In this document: positions 5,115-5,504 of the stretch, piece after piece
Layout of the letters: the number at the start of each line of letters is the position of its first letter
Position numbering within the stretch: the stretch's first letter is position 1
NCBI GenBank assembly: GCA_900554455.1
Contig: USHT01000086.1
Location: 1 to 5,504 of the forward strand
From: an uncultured Collinsella sp.
GTDB taxonomy: Bacteria > Actinomycetota > Coriobacteriia > Coriobacteriales > Coriobacteriaceae
DNA: 5,504 nt
Direction: 5' to 3'
Translations under genes and position numbers: made by a program
The notes under the pieces: model-generated
Database searches by the model: none
The model's input: only the letters and a program-made list of their open reading frames with translations
What the model was told of the DNA's origin: nothing

Positions 5115-5150
5115 GGGAGTGTCGCGTTGTGCGCGGCGCTCCCTCTTTTT
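5115..5150 (+). terminator. Intrinsic terminator of the infC-rpmI-rplT operon
   Basis: GGGAGTGTCGCG (5115-5126) pairs along its full 12 bases (two G-U) with CGCGGCGCTCCC (5132-5143) around a 5-nt loop, followed by TCTTTTT (5144-5150). It begins 21 nt after the rplT stop and marks the end of the operon. Confidence 0.93.
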
Positions 5151-5163
5151 ATCTGAGGCGCGG

Positions 5164-5193
5164 TTTACATTGCTAAAAGCGCGGGTAGATAAA
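5164..5193 (+). promoter_or_regulatory. Candidate promoter of the downstream stable-RNA transcript
   Basis: TTTACA (5164-5169) matches the -35 consensus in five of six positions. GATAAA (5188-5193) lies 18 nt on, and TAGATA (5186-5191) at 16 nt is an alternative. Transcription would begin near 5200. A second possible -10, TATATT (5217-5222), with CTTACA (5196-5201) has a short 15-nt spacer and is less convincing. Confidence 0.5.
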
Positions 5194-5199
5194 CACTTA

Positions 5200-5504
5200 C
5201 AGGTGACCGATCTCTATATATTCCTGAACCAAAGGGTCATCATCTGATACGTGCGGAAGATCCGCACCAGTCTTTCTATTACCTATAGAAAGCAATATGT
5301 TGTGTAGGACTTGTGAAGAGTGGAATTGACGTCCCACAGGGCTTCGCGGTCTGGCAATATATCTCCTTGCCGCGCGGCCCGGTCGGACCGGATCAACCGC
5401 GGGGCGTGCACCTTGAGAACCGGATACTGCGAGGATGGACACACCAGATGTGTCGCATCCGGGCAGACATCGAACCATTTGAAATGGTCTAACTTGGATT
5501 TGTT
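5200..5504 (+). promoter_or_regulatory. Probable rRNA operon leader (upstream of 16S)
   Basis: About 305 nt have no credible protein gene but dense RNA structure: GTGCGGA-AGA-TCCGCAC (5251-5267), CTTTCTAT/ATAGAAAG (5272-5292), CCGGT-CGG-ACCGG, and near the end GGATG-GACACA...TGTGTC-GCATCC and ACCATT-TGA-AATGGT. The element TTGAGAACCGGATACTG resembles the TTTGAGAACTCAATAGTG-type antitermination/processing element known from actinobacterial rRNA leaders and spacers, and the window ends in a TTTGTT stretch like that preceding the 16S 5' end in mycobacterial leaders. I infer that a 16S gene starts within a few bases after the window; no rRNA sequence itself is present. An internal spacer is less likely because no 16S precedes it. 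Confidence 0.5.

Noticed and set aside
5326..5363. Second promoter in the leader (TTGACG with TATATC)
   Set aside because: The -35 and -10 candidates are 26 nt apart, far beyond a usable spacer.
5197..5478. Minus-strand open frame of 93 codons
   Set aside because: No ribosome site, no recognisable domain, and it runs through the hairpin-rich leader-like region opposite a good + strand promoter; likely chance, although its C-terminal part reads plausibly as protein.
1..5504. CRISPR array, insertion sequence or phage genes
   Set aside because: No regularly spaced repeats, transposase, integrase or phage protein motifs were seen in any frame; the only direct repeat of note is the tRNA-end duplication.

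Overview
The window looks like a chromosomal segment from a high-GC actinomycete-type gut bacterium, most likely the class Coriobacteriia and perhaps Collinsella or a close relative. This is inferred from three things: C/G-ending codons in the highly expressed genes, the style of the IF3-L35-L20 proteins, and a TTGAGAACC leader element of the kind found in actinobacterial rRNA operons. No database search was possible, so the genus is a guess. All recognised genes lie on the + strand.

Region by region: (1) 1-584 is the 3' part of a metallo-beta-lactamase-fold hydrolase of the glyoxalase II-like type; its N-terminus lies before the window. (2) 585-778 holds a weak hairpin and a good extended -10 promoter for (3) fba, a class II fructose-bisphosphate aldolase (779-1645). 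(4) 1646-1900 contains a striking 93-nt near-perfect palindrome, then a short intrinsic terminator, then a probable promoter for (5) a 477-residue cytoplasmic transglutaminase-like protein (1901-3334) with an intact Cys-His-Asp triad. (6) 3374-3460 is tRNA-Leu(CAA) with its own promoter and terminator. The 3' end of this tRNA, with its trailer and terminator, is repeated 185 nt downstream; 115 nt of hairpin-rich DNA separates the two copies. (7) 3692-5150 is the translation-factor operon infC-rpmI-rplT. It has a structured leader ending in an intrinsic terminator directly before infC, a probable AUA start codon for infC, and a strong terminator after rplT. (8) 5151-5504 has no credible protein gene. 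It carries a promoter and a series of hairpins that look like the leader of an rRNA operon whose 16S gene should begin just past the window.

The second half is therefore dedicated to translation: a leucine tRNA, initiation factor IF3, two large-subunit proteins and probably an rRNA operon. Two layers of feedback on the IF3 operon can be read from the sequence: a candidate transcription attenuator, plausibly answering to L20, and a non-AUG start codon through which IF3 would limit its own translation. The points most worth checking are this leader, the AUA start, the tRNA 3'-end duplication (an attachment-site-like scar) and the large palindrome after fba.
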